The position numbers were made by a program, and so were the translations under genes. Below the pieces are notes generated by a model, which was given only the letters and a program-made list of their open reading frames with translations, had not been told where the DNA came from and did no database searches. 64,000 nucleotides of DNA from Sthenelais limicola (lineage: Eukaryota > Annelida > Polychaeta > Phyllodocida > Sigalionidae), in the NCBI GenBank assembly GCA_942159475.1, contig OW804096.1, positions 125,416,941 through 125,480,940 of the forward strand. Reading direction: 5' to 3'. Numbering within the stretch: position 1 is the stretch's first letter; every line of letters begins with the position of its first letter. Of this stretch, positions 24,045 through 36,102 are shown piece by piece.

Positions 24045-25888
24045 TTACTGTGCCTGCACCTCCAGCTTTTGAGATATCTTTTGTTAGTTTGTTCCCAAGA
24101 ACATTGCTCCTTGGAGAATATTGCTCCTAGTGTATGATATATTATGGTTCCACCAGACATATGTATATACCTATCATGCTGTCTTACTTGAAACTGAATT
24201 ACAACTGTCTGCGTTCTATATATCACTCTCTAAGTTTTATCAAATTTAACACAGCGTAGGCTTGTCTACAAAGGAAATATATTCTACCTTCTTTCATTGA
24301 TTCATATGGTGCTTCTGAACCGACTGAAATGTTAGCGGTTGAAATATGAAAAGATTAAAGGACATGTGAACAAGTATTCTGGGACATGGCGGATGGCTTT
24401 TTGAAACGCAGATTTCCGAAGGCAGCAATGAGGAAAATAGAACTTGGAAAGCCTGAAGCAATAGAATGTAGATTATTAATAAAAACCTAAGTGGTTGATG
24501 ATAAGCTTGGGCCATGAGGTATTGTCTGACAAAATTCCTCCCCGTCCCAAGTAGGGAGCATGGCCTGACATTTCCGTCTGCCTCCGGTCTTAACAACAGC
24601 TGATAGGAGAAGCCATCCATTACATAATATTGAGGTAGCTCAATAAGCTCCGTCTAGTGGATTAAGATGGAAGTGCAACTCTAGCCTCTTGCAAAATGTC
24701 AGAAATCATTCAATCAATAGATGATTATGAGGCTCCTCTGAATTTTTTCATTGCTAATTCATCATTCAATTGGATTAGCCTACAATCCTCCATTTTCCGT
24801 CAACACCCCTTTATCAGAGACACTGTGGGAGTAGGGTTTTCAATGGCGTTGCGGTGGCGTTGTCGACCGTATCTTGATGAATAGCATTAAGTAGTGATTC
24901 CACCCTATAATAGTGCCATCAAGTCTCGTATTTTATCGCGAGTTTACACTTGGTTCCTCTGGGTAATGGCAAAAAGGCGAGCTTTGGAAGGGATGAAACG
25001 AACAACATGTCTGACGCTACTCGTCGTGATGTAGCATTTTTTCGCCATTACCAAAGATCGATCGGTGTTAAAGAAGGCAAGATAGACATTAATTAAAACA
25101 GCGATTTTTCGTCAAATGCATACAGTCATATTTTATGGGTGGTTAACGTTGTTATGAGGATGTTAATGCAGTACATGAGGTAAAAAACCGGTAATTACTG
25201 TAGGTTCTAATGAGAAAGGAAATGGCTGATGTATATCACGTATAGCTCTTCTCCATTAGTGGCTTGGAAAAACTACATTAGTAGTTAGAAAATAAATAAA
25301 ATCAAAATTAAGTCCCTTTCCTTAAGGTTATATGATATTGCATCGGCTGGAACAGCCAGCCAGCGAATAGGTATATCGAGTTGTATTTCTTTAGAATTTC
25401 CCCCGGGTAAACGTGGGTCACATTTAAATTCTCTCAATTGGATGGTGATGCATACGGTATATGCAGCTATTGTTCATTTCTGAATAGTTCTGAATTCAAT
25501 GCAGCTTATATTACCCATTATCTTCTTCGTACCGACGGTTGTTCATTTGGAACTGTAAAAGTGAAAAGTAAAAGTGGAAGGCCTTCTGTGTGATCCTCTT
25601 GCACCGGCAAGATTACTGCTTCTGGAAACCTTACTATCCTCCTCGTACCACCCCCGAAGCCTTCTTTAAAGTTGGTGAATATGAGAGACAGGGATAGGGG
25701 GGGCCAAGTTGCAAGATAATAACCCCGAGGGAGGCATGGATACTGGGTGGTTTACTGCTATTGATATTTGCTCAGTCCCTAGACATACCTGTGGTTCTAC
25801 CTGTAGATAGATTACACAATCTCCTACGGTCGTGGGACTAATATATAGTGAGGAACCCAAGCTAATGTTGCATCAAATTAAGGATAAT
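24045..25888. other. Non-coding interval with a short inverted repeat
   Basis: No supported gene. GGTAATGGC followed by A5 (24962-24975) is mirrored by T6-C-GCCATTACC at 25037-25052, enclosing about 60 bp. It is either a very small foldback element or coincidence. The 62-codon plus-strand open frame at 24696 is within chance length. Confidence 0.45.
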
Positions 25889-26356
25889 CATTAAATATAC
25901 ATGTACACATACTGTATCAACGATTGCATAGATTATTCTGGAGATGAAGGTTCTGCATAACCTTCGGTATTTCCTCCCAAATTAAGGGTCGAGATTACCA
26001 ATTATTATATTCGGGATTATTAATTCTATTCAATATCCATTCATGGGTATGACGGAGATCATTTGCGATGTGTTACAGGGAAATGAGTCACAAGTCGCAA
26101 TATTTTTCAAAGTGTTCTATTTATAAGATACATTTGTGGGAATGTTTTCATGTTTGGGGTGCTTAACGCCTTTTGTACCATCAATACATGTACCAGATTT
26201 TAAGACAGTGTATAAAATATATCCATGCATTTTCAAGGTCATCTTATAGAGGATATTTAGCTACTATCTAGGAAATACCGAAGGTTATGTAGAACCTTTA
26301 TCCCCAGAATAATCTATGCAGTCGTTGATACAGTATTTATACATGTATATTTAATG
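25889..26356. repeat. 86-bp inverted repeat interlocked with MITE copy 2
   Basis: The left arm 25889-25974 and right arm 26271-26356 are reverse complements with 6 mismatches in 86 (about 93%). The arms contain CCGAAGGTTATG and CATTAAATATACATGTA. The left arm is outside the MITE at 26065-26553 and the right arm is inside it, so the two inverted-repeat structures cross rather than nest. Confidence 0.85.
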
Positions 26357-26553
26357 AGCTTTCTAGCTTACAAGAAACAAAGCAAATATTTTTTTCAAAA
26401 CTAAAAATATCAAACTTAAAATATAGAAACATTTATTAAATGTCCTAATGTTTACCATCATTGGAATCCACTTGATCTCATTTCTTCAAATAAAATAATA
26501 TCTCAAAATCCATCTTTTTGCTACTTGTGACTCATTTTACTGTAGCACATCAC
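26065..26553. mobile_element. MITE family A, copy 2 (interrupted)
   Basis: Ends match copy 1: GATGTGTTACAG..AAATGAGTCACAAGTCGC on the left and its near reverse complement on the right. AP-1 heptamers lie at 26084-26090 and 26528-26534. It is about 90 bp longer than copy 1, and the extra length corresponds to the inserted inverted arm at 26271-26356. No coding capacity. Confidence 0.8.
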
Positions 26554-28727
26554 ATTTCTGTATTGAAACAAGTGTCAGACGGTTTGTTTAAAGCGAAATA
26601 GTACTGCTTTCATCCGAAATGCACATACATTACTTTTAATCCCCAAGGCGGGCTTTATAATATCACAATAGTTTCTTTCATATCGAACTCCGCTGGGAAT
26701 CGTATACAATATTCACTAGAACATCACTTGAAAGGATTTTAAATCGTCCCTGACATTCAAATGGTGTTGCGTGTATGGGAGGGCGATTATTGAATTAAAT
26801 TATATCTATATGCTCACAAAGGGCTCAATAACACTGGTCTACCCATTTTGCTTTCTAATTTCGATCACAAAAGTATTTTCTAATTGCTTATAGAAGGAGG
26901 GATTGTTGAGTTTTTATCCCTTTTCGTCCTCATGCTCGCTTGTGTTCAACAAGTCACGAAATCAGCTTTTGAAGAGGATCACCATATTGCTATATACATT
27001 TATTCATGGGAAGCTCAGAAAGGAAACAAGAATGAACTTGAAGAAAGAAATTAGAATAGAACTGTAGGGTTCGCCATTTTTTTCCTGTAGTATAATACAT
27101 CTTAGGGCCTTTGAAATAATTCAGCAATATACAAGATATAGAACACGCCATGGTAACTGACAATTCTGCATAGTAATGTGAACGTAACAAAGTGCAGATG
27201 TTGTTGTATATTTATAAATGATTTTACGAAATTTATACTTAAATATCTGCACGTGGTAGATAGATATGTATGCCACAGGGAAATATATATATTTATAACA
27301 TATTTAACATATATAACATATTTATGTTCCTCATAAATTAGGACATAATAGTATAACTAGTCATTGATGGACATGCTTTTAGATCTCCAAATAATCCTGC
27401 TCTATGGGATGTTCTGGAAAGTAATTATGTTGTCAAGGATCTCATATTCATTATAATATACGTATGCACTTCCAAATCCTTCTCTCAATAGCAACTCATG
27501 CTCTATCGTGATTTTATGAAGTGCCTCCAGCTACATCCGCCATTCGATATCCTGCCGACCAATTCTAAGCAATGTCTCTATCATATTTAGAAACTAACCA
27601 TAGACGCCAAATCACTGTCATCAATAAGGCTGATGTGTCCAGCAATATGGGCTACAATTTCATCCATTCCCCTGATTAACTTTTCAGTTTATGGTGCATG
27701 TTGCATATGAAATCCTTACTTAAAAATGTTCTTTGCTTTTCTATTTTACCTTGATTGGTAGGAAATTCGTACTGAAGGAATGACAATTTGACTTCACTAA
27801 AAGTTCCTTACAAGTGGCTAGTAAGAAAAAGCAGCTGAGGACACTATTAAGAAAAGCTTCGATTCCACTAGACCACTCTTTAGGTCCTCTCATGGTTCGC
27901 TTTGTTTTTCTCTCTGAGCACCAGTGAACATAGAGCAAAACCAGAGCAGTCCAATGGAATTGGTTAATGCACTTTCTATACGTTCTAAACAAATGATGTT
28001 TGCGCTTCTTTAAAAGAGCTCATGACGTTCCACCAAAATTTGACATGTTTGATTTGAGTGCAATTACTTGAGCTGCTTTCCACCTCTTTTAGGTAGTTGT
28101 CTAATAGCTCACTGGCAGTGTACCAATGGACTTGCTGTTGATAACTTAAGTAAATAAGTGAACGAGTAAAATCGCTCTGTGCTCTTATTGCATTGAAAAT
28201 AAAAGCTGATGAAGAGCAAAAGAAAAGCACACTATGTAGAAGATCTAATAGCAAACGATGAACGCAGATACAATTAAGCGATCCCATGGAAACACAGCTT
28301 AAGGATTTGCTTTGCGACAGGCCCCAGATCGTTGTAAACCCAAGCCTAATACAATATATAGACTGATAGAATGATGAAATCACTGTGATTGAACCTGCTA
28401 TAAAAAGTATGCATATGTAGTGAACCCTGTGTTCGTTGAGCCTATGCCAGTTTCTATGGTCTCAAATAAGAGAGGGAAACCCTTTTACATCTAGCTTTAT
28501 TTCTAACCAGAGGGTTAAGCCTTGATTCCATATATATGCACAAATACGGATACAGAACAAATGGCTCACATTACAATCAACAGTTATGTTTCCATATGTA
28601 CGGATCCATATGTGTTATCAGGTATGGATTCGAATATGTTAAAAACGATTGCTCTAATACAGAATAAGTATGAGGATAAATCAATGCAAACAGGGACTAC
28701 CTACTATACTGTAGGCACCTGAAACTG
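26554..28727. other. Non-coding interval
   Basis: No gene supported. Two adjacent minus-strand open runs (27741-27992 and 27985-28383, up to 132 codons) overlap in different frames. They show no recognisable motif, have no splice context beyond a weak AAG|GTAAAA, and are at chance length. Confidence 0.5.
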
Positions 28728-28985
28728 GTAGCAGCTGCAGGTCCACTGAATTCTGGCAGCTGCCGCCAAGGTCCGTTGTGATCTTGGCCTCCTTCTGGAC
28801 ACCTCCATGGTCCTGGCTCCACTAGGAGTAGGGGATCCTAAGGGTGCTGACTGGGGATGCCCTCTGGGGTACTGACTAGAACTTGGTCAGCCCCAGGATG
28901 CAGCGGCCTGGCTGGGCATGCATCATGACTGGGCATGCCGCTTGCGCTATGACAAGGCTATAGGGCATCTCCTGGAGGCATGGAC
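28728..28985. other. GC-rich island, unclassified
   Basis: About 260 bp clearly richer in G+C than its surroundings. It includes GGGCATGC twice within 25 bp and a GGCAGCTGCC palindrome. On the minus strand one frame runs with only two stops, which might reflect an eroded coding segment of a mobile element, but I cannot identify a protein. It may be transposon-derived or a decayed exon. Confidence 0.35.
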
Positions 28986-31900
28986 ACTACACACACATAT
29001 ATACATAGAGCCAAGTCAGTTGTTTAATATTCCTAAGTAAAGTAGCTCCTGCTAGTTACAGATAGCAGGTTCTGGGAAAATGTTATGATGTGATGAAACA
29101 TGTATGATCTAGGATGGGATGTGGTTTACATAATGGATGGTGTTTAAATTTCCTGCTGACGATACAACACTTTCCTTTTTTCTCTTCCCAAACTGCCGGA
29201 AGAACATGACCAATCTGGCGCCGTTTTATCCGATCTGTAGTTGAGCAAGCGTATCGCAGTGACACGCTTTTTGTCGCTGTTTCTTGTGGGAATAACACTA
29301 GGCAGAACTTCACTTGTGCGGGGATTGTTCATTTTTAGTTGAGAACTAAGGGAAGGGGATTTCAGAGATCAGTAAACACAGTCATGTACATTATGAAGAC
29401 ACGCTCATGCCTTTTACATGAACAAACAACAACTAAAAACTGGATTTTATAGAAAAAAGGTCCTTCTTCTCTATCACGAATTAATATAATAAGATAATAT
29501 AATTTGCCATATCGATGTTGGTGTTGACAAAAGGGTAATGGTCATCGCAAATAGGAATTCTTTCAGACAATGTGAACGATATAGTAAATGTGATACTGTC
29601 GTTATAATATTAATTGAATACCTCTGCATGGCTCTTTGTTTTGGACTATCAAATCGATCGACAGCACTGGCATTTATATCATTTAAACTCATTATACTTT
29701 GCCTCCCTTAGTGGATCTAATACCATTTTAATCATTGTAGACTATGGTATATCTCTGGGGAATGCAAAACAATATTTGTGATGTTCTGTTGATCCAAATA
29801 TTGATATAATCGATCGTCAAATATTTGATCAATTGCCTTGGGCGACACAAGGTGGCATTGTCTGCAATGTACGGCCTTAATTTCAAGTTCTAATGAAGGC
29901 ATCGCAGTCCACACTCATAACCGCCCATATCAAATAGACCTCCTCGCATCTAAGCTAATAAAGAAGGTATAAGCTTGCTTCTGGCGGGTACACAGATCAA
30001 AGAAGAAAACATCAATAACGAGATAAGATCAACAGAACCAGTGGCGCTTTTCACATTCATAATCCCAATATTATCATTGGTATAAATAAACATTTCATAG
30101 GTTTCACTCCAAGCGTTGATAAGCTTCATGATGTAAGTGTGTTTCTGATTAAGAACCATAGACCTTCTCATCTAGATGATTAGAAATCATATTCATGTCT
30201 CTTCTACGAGGATTAGGGGAGAAGAACATGGGAAATATCATTCACATATCAGGCGCAAGGAATAACAAAATGTGGTGGATTGACTCGCCTATGACACAGA
30301 TTTGCAGCCTGAAATCATGGAAATGTCCACACAGGGTGATATAGAGCTGAACTCAATGGTTCTTTTGTTGTTATTTCTAAAAGGATTACCTGTAAAGCCA
30401 ATTAATTAGGACTTTAATAGAAAGGAAAGGGAACACCAAAAGAATCTTCATTTCTAACACCCATTGTGCGTTGACTATGATCTGCTTTTGACGTTCTGAT
30501 GACGGCCATATCACAGGTTTCACAGCCGCAATGGGTACATGGGTACAGTGAGTGCTGATAACCTATTTCCACATGTAACATTCTTTTCTTTTTTTTAATC
30601 TCACGCCAGCACGCCAGGCGCCTTATTAATGCATTACATTGATTTGGCTAAAGGAGCGTAGGGCTGACGGCTGCCACTTAATAAAATCAAAGGCATACAT
30701 GTGCACTTGCTTATTGTTCAGATCATGCCCATTAATGAATTATCATTCATTTGTAAGGACACGTTCATAACATTTCATGAAAGTGGCTATAATTGGAAAC
30801 AATGATACAAACACATAATTTCTGTCAGATAAAAGGGTGACGCTACCTAATCTCATAACAAATCATTAATTATATCTGTATAACTACTCGGGTCGAAATT
30901 CAATTAATTGCTAGAATTCATTTTATTTTTACATTCATTTAATTACCAGTGCGAAAATATGGATCTTTCGTTCTGTTCATGTAGGGTGTGGTTTGTTCAT
31001 CGAAGCCTCTCAGCTTGGAGACTGCTATAGCCCTGGAAATATTTACTCTACAGTGTACAAGTGGGGGAAGGATAGGAAAAATTAACATTCAGGTTACAAC
31101 ATCCATGAACAAGAAGCCCATGTGTCTGTCGTTTGTCGAGACGCTGCCTCAAATGTCAAGCATGTGCTCATGTGCACTGCAGGTTTATTGACTGCAGACC
31201 TTTGCCTCTATTAATTGCCAGCATTGCACGAATATTCTATATTTCTTAGCTATTCTTTTGTTTTGTAATTCACGTATTTAGTTATACATACATGGACGGT
31301 TTTATATTGACTGCCGATATAGATTAATGTGAAATATAAACTTATAACTTATTTTCATTTCATATTGTTCCCACCTGAAAAGTGTGATTTCAATTTCTGC
31401 TAGAGTGTTTAACATTTTGCCAATATAGCTAAGCGACTTCTGGTGGAATTGTACTATTCCACTTACAAACCTGGACAATTATCTCTAAGCCGTAACGTTT
31501 TCAAACTAATACCTTTTCGGGCCCTTCAGAATAGCTGAACAGCAGTAAAGCAATTAAATTATGCTATTTCGGAAATGACAGCCATTCGTTCTGTAAACCT
31601 CAATTCCTTTTCCAACTGGTTTAGATTATTTACACTGCACTCCCACTTGTTTGTTTCTTTTTCTCTAAAATAACTTTCCCCATTTTAACTGGTGAAAGGT
31701 GAGTCATCACTGTTTTCCCCTCCTACCTCTGACACAGACAAACATGTATACTGATATAATACAGTACAGTGCCTTTCTCTGTTTTCCCGAGTCTTGCACT
31801 TACTCTCAAGTGGTTAGTGTTGTTATGATATACTCAAGTTCAACATTAAAATAGGAATTTATGCCAGTATAATAATTAACTCACTTCAAAGGTATTCCAC

Positions 31901-32712
31901 ACATGTGACATGCGAATGTGTATATGACACTGTGTAAGTAACTAGATGTCAAAACTGAGAAGCAAAATAATTGTTTTGGTTTAAGTTTCTTGGCATTTCT
32001 TGGCAAATAGCTTTGAACTAGCAAGCGAGGATCAGCTAAAGGACACGTCAGGTTAATATACGCTCCTCGTTACCCTTCTAACTACTTCATGACAGTAACA
32101 GTTAGTTTAGTTTGGTTTTACGAGCAGTGTAAAAAATAAATTCAAGGAAGTACACGAATACTGGCAACTCCAAAGAAAATAGCAGCTCGCGTGGTCACGT
32201 TAAGAATTCAGCCTGCTTTTTATGTATTATGCACTACCGCTTATTTGCAATGGGCCTATAGGTTTTAAATTGAACAAGAACATGAATTGAAGAATTGAAT
32301 CTTGAATTCTGATTCACTGTTAAAAACATGATTTCTAATACTATATACATGTCTAAGAATAAAATAAACACATACTATGATACAATTCAAAGTAAAGCGT
32401 GGAAAAGCGTGGCACAGATTTGGAATTGAAAGGAGGTTTAATAACAAACCAAATATTCGAGAAACAGAAACAAAAACTATCATTAATAATGAATATGTAA
32501 TAATGCAACTTGTAATATGTAATAATATAAAACATATGATAAAAGGATCATATATAAGTACGGTAAAGTAATAAGTAATAATGTTATAACCGTGGAAAGA
32601 GTGAATCTCATAGAGGGGAACTCTCCTATATCTGCCTAATCATAAATTAGTTTGTAGATGGATATCTTATCATAACGACATGGCAAACATCTGCTAACTG
32701 GCAATCCCTGAT
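28986..32712. other. Non-coding interval, TAAT-rich in part
   Basis: No supported gene. At about 30600-30960 homeodomain-type cores (ATTAAT, TCATTAATTA, CAATTAATTG) are dense, as in a developmental enhancer, but AT-rich sequence yields such cores easily. Minus-strand open frames around 29083-29332 overlap in two frames without a recognisable domain. Confidence 0.4.
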
Positions 32713-32775
32713 CATCACCGTCACAATTGTGACGGTGATGTCAGTATACAGCCCATTAATGGGCTGTATACTGAC
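32713..32775. repeat. Two abutting perfect palindromes
   Basis: 32713-32740 is a perfect 28-bp palindrome centred on AATT (half-site CATCACCGTCACAA). 32740-32775 is a perfect 36-bp palindrome centred on TTAA/ATTAAT (half-site GTCAGTATACAGCCCATT). They share one G. Neither has a loop, so each could extrude as a cruciform. They may be snap-back ends of a mobile element or paired protein-binding sites. Confidence 0.95.
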
Positions 32776-32833
32776 GTTATTACGTCACTGCTACGTCATT
32801 CCGTCAATTCATGGCTCCACGGTAATTACGTCG
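32772..32833. promoter_or_regulatory. Cluster of CRE/ATF half-sites
   Basis: TGACGT at 32772-32777, ACGTCA at 32782-32787 and 32793-32798, and ACGTCG at 32828-32833, all within 62 bp and adjoining the double palindrome, whose own stem contains CGTCAC/GTGACG. The CpG density is unusual for this window. The binding protein is inferred from motif only. No convincing downstream coding exon was identified. Confidence 0.4.
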
Positions 32834-35160
32834 TGAAATGAAGTGGTGGGTGCAAAGCGATTTTTTGAAAGACATCAACAGGCCTGGCGGAAATTGCAGG
32901 AAATCCTTAGTTTGTGTGGGAAAGTGGTAGTTTTTCTACTGGCATTTTGGAGTGGACTGGGCACTATATTTTCACAAGCCACAAAGGATGACATCATCTT
33001 TCAGTCAACAGGCAGCGGAGGGCAATAGGACAAGAGAAACCCCCAGTAATGCCAATAATCAGGCAGAGGGAAAGTGGTGAAAGATGAGCTGAGCTGTGAA
33101 TGTACTGCAGATTGTTGTGGTTACGTGTAAACTATTTGTCTTATAAAGGTTGTTGAAACACCTTTTGTAATGGATGGGGAGTCGGTAGAACATTATCCAT
33201 CCCCCCTCCACCACTACCCCCACCTCTTCGGATCCACTCCATATGGCACTCGGAGAAAAATCATATGTAGCCCATCACTCAAAAGCTAAATCAGGGGCCT
33301 GGGCCAAGATGAGGCATTTACTAACAATAGCATCCCTATCGTGGACAACTCTAGTAAAATATGTCCAGTGGCCTTCATAAATAAAAGGGAGAAACTCAAG
33401 TGGTAATCTAGAGCACAGGGAAGGGATATCAATACGTCAAACTAAGAAAGATAAAAGGCAATCGAAATAAATCTCGATGTGATGAGGGGAGTTAGTTAGA
33501 GGGCAGGAGAGAGGGCCATACATCTGGAAGAGGAAGCTGCCATCTTATAGCCGCAACTCTAGAAAAGGGTGCGGTATGGAATGGGGGCCAGATGTTAGAA
33601 TGTGATGAGAATAACAGTTACAAGATGTTTTGATAGGTTATATGGGTGGAAGCCCCACTCTATACGAGTAACAAGGGTATCAAACGCTAACAACCTGTTG
33701 CCTCTCTTCACTCCAGCCCGGCCGCCTGTATTAGATGAGTCTGCTCCGCGACGGGAACGAGATAGCCTGGCTTGATTTATTTTACAAGGACTGGTAGCTG
33801 TCCTTTGCAGAAGAGCCGATTTTAGAATATCCCCTGAGGCCGTCCGTATACAATGTAGAGCATATTAACCAATTAACAGGTGGGCTTTTGCTTTGTAGCA
33901 TCTCCGATGCTGGAACCCATGTTAATAACAGAAATAAAGTAGTTTATTCATCAGTTATAAAAGCTGATATTTCCATCAGCAATGTTTAATAAACAGAGAT
34001 GTACGCATCAAACAAATATTAATACTAATTTCCCCCTGTACCCGTATCTAGGTGGCTTCTATAAATTCACGCCGTTTCTCAGGATGGCTCCATTTCCTCG
34101 ACGGAACTACCCGGCAGTTTCATATTTACTATGGAGAATAACTCAGTGGTCGGAATTATTATACCCGGTGGCCATTTGATAAAAAATGGTTCAATACTTC
34201 ATGTGAGACTAGTGGTATTTATGGTGTCATAGCGAGTGCGTGAGGGGGCTCTACCACACACAATATTACACTACCCACCAGCCACCGAATCACGTTTGCC
34301 CTGGCCCACATTTTCGATCGATATTCAAAGGTCCGTCAACATGTACTGAATATACGATGCTAAACACGGGTATTTGTGCTATTCTCTCAATACATATTCA
34401 TTAAATACCAACATCCCGTGCCGTAGAATGGCTCTGACCTGGGTATTAAGGGATCCTCTCCGGGTGCACGATAAAGGCTCAATTATGCTGTAGCATTCAA
34501 TCATGGTCAATATCAAACAGTCAACGATTCATTGCAGATTAAGCTATGGACGTAAGGTTTTGCAAGTTCGATTTTTCTTTCATTTTACAAGATACCTCCA
34601 TTATATATATATGTATTATTATATTTTCTTTAATAGTATAGCAATGTAACGGTATGCATGCATGAAACACCTATTATTATATGCAAAATGTTCATGTCTA
34701 GATGTAAGACGTTATTTGCAGTACTGAGTATGTGCAGTATTTTCATAAAGGTTTGTGATTGCTTTCTCAAATGCTTAGAGATATAGGCTAATGTATTTGT
34801 AATTGGAGATCTGGGACAGGAAGAATAGAGAGAAAAAACTCTATCCCAATTTGTACAAAAAAGCTACCAGAATAAAATCTTTTAATAATAATACAATTTC
34901 AATATCACATTTGTAGGTGATATTTATTAAAAAAAACACCAAAACAATTTATCTCTTGCCCCCTATTACTGCCAGGTTTGTGGAAGGATATATATGCACG
35001 ATTACATTATTGGAGCCTGAGATGCCATTACTGAAATGTTTGCAGCTTTGTGTAAATTGTGAGATTACGTTCAGAATAGTTACAATTTAATGCCACACCA
35101 AGCTCTTGGGGATTCACTTTAATACCAGCTTCGATATAAGGTAATCATTTCAATTTCCAG
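32834..35160. other. Non-coding interval with purine-rich patch
   Basis: No supported gene. A 61-codon open frame just after the CRE cluster begins at GTG (32843) and is not credible as a start. A purine-rich patch lies around 33480-33560. No repeats of note. Confidence 0.5.
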
Positions 35161-35437
35161 ATATGCATCAGCAGAATGCATTCGCGATATGCTGGAGATG
35201 AAATGGGGGGAAATAGTTCAACAACATTCTGCCCATCTGATGGTCATTCTGAAACTTACTCTTATCTTGTTTTGTGATCTAATTGTGAGGGAGAAGGCTT
35301 CAGTGGCCTTACATGGCTTCAAATCAGGAACAGGATTTCCAGCAGGGAGCCTGCAATTGCCATTGCATGCATGCCTGGGAAGCTTCCTACACCATTCACA
35401 CATTACTCCAATTGATGTGATTCCTCCGCCTTGACCT
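35161..35437 (+). CDS. Low-confidence candidate exon
   Basis: TTTCAATTTCCAG at 35148-35160 is a fair acceptor. One frame (phase: one leftover base) is open for about 91 codons from 35162 to a TGA at 35435-35437. It reads YASAECIRDMLEMKWGEIV early on and becomes Pro/His-rich at the end. The segment is GC-richer than its surroundings. No domain was recognised, no donor is needed if it is terminal, and the length is possible by chance. Conserved non-coding sequence is an alternative. Confidence 0.2.
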
Positions 35438-35518
35438 TTTTCTGAAGGGCTTAGTTAGTCCTTCATTTAATCTCCTTTTCACCCATCCCCCACACCTAGT
35501 CTCCTATCGTCCCTTTGG

Positions 35519-35629
35519 CCGGAAGTACTTCCTTACTTCCGGGATAATTTTATGGCTCTAATCAGCTCTCTGTATTGCTGTCAACTCGGACGTTACAACG
35601 TCGTTACCAAGGCACGTCGCCATGGGAAT
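35519..35629 (+). promoter_or_regulatory. Possible promoter: ETS cluster plus X-box-like motifs
   Basis: Three ETS-type cores lie within 24 bp: CCGGAAGT at 35519-35526, ACTTCC within the palindrome GGAAGTACTTCC (35521-35532), and ACTTCCGG at 35535-35542. They are followed by two RFX X-box-like motifs, GTTACCAAGGCAC (35603-35615) and GTCGCCATGGGAAT (35616-35629). CpG is locally frequent and no TATA box is seen. This combination is typical of constitutive or ciliary TATA-less promoters; the function is inferred. Confidence 0.35.
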
Positions 35630-35683
35630 CCGACGTCCACTTCCCATGTGTTGTCACTTAATGGGAATGCCGGTGTCTTTTAG
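35622..35683 (+). CDS. Candidate first coding exon
   Basis: ATG at 35622 sits in a near-ideal Kozak context (GTCGCCATGG). The frame is open to a donor TTTTAG|GTGAGAG at 35683/35684, giving 20 codons plus 2 bases (MGIRRPLPMCCHLMGMPVSF). It lies just downstream of the ETS/X-box cluster. A weak acceptor at about 36082 would continue in frame into an open run starting MAFVISEWRP and reaching AAG|GTGATG, but that second step is speculative. The protein is not recognised. Confidence 0.25.
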
Positions 35684-36102
35684 GTGAGAGGGGAATTCTA
35701 ACAATGTTTTGCTCTGCCAAGCAATAAATCCTTGGTGATATGAGAATTTTATCACCCAACAAAACGGAACATTACTATGAATCAAACGATTAAACAATGG
35801 TTTCAAAGGAATTCAAGCTGTTTCTTCTAGAGAATACGTGTGATGGCATATTGTCAGGAATGATTAATAAGGCATACAGTCTGGGTGACTAATGAATGAA
35901 AAAAAATCCAATATGACCAGAATCGAGATTGAATGAAACAAACAAATTCCTTTCGACATGTTTTCACCTTTGAACAAATTTCATCGATTGATCACACATT
36001 TGAACATGCCGAAGCTGAGTGGGAACCAGCAGATATATGCAAATAACATGTACTGACATGGTGCATGTCAATATGACATTAGCATGGCATTTGTTATATC
36101 CG

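Noticed and set aside
27741..28383. Two consecutive minus-strand open frames as a decayed transposase
   Set aside because: No DDE, hAT or RNase H motif could be read in either frame and the two overlap out of frame.
29083..29332. Minus-strand open frames as a piggyBac-like C-terminus
   Set aside because: The Cys-rich pattern expected for that domain is not present; the resemblance rested on a few Lys/Cys residues.
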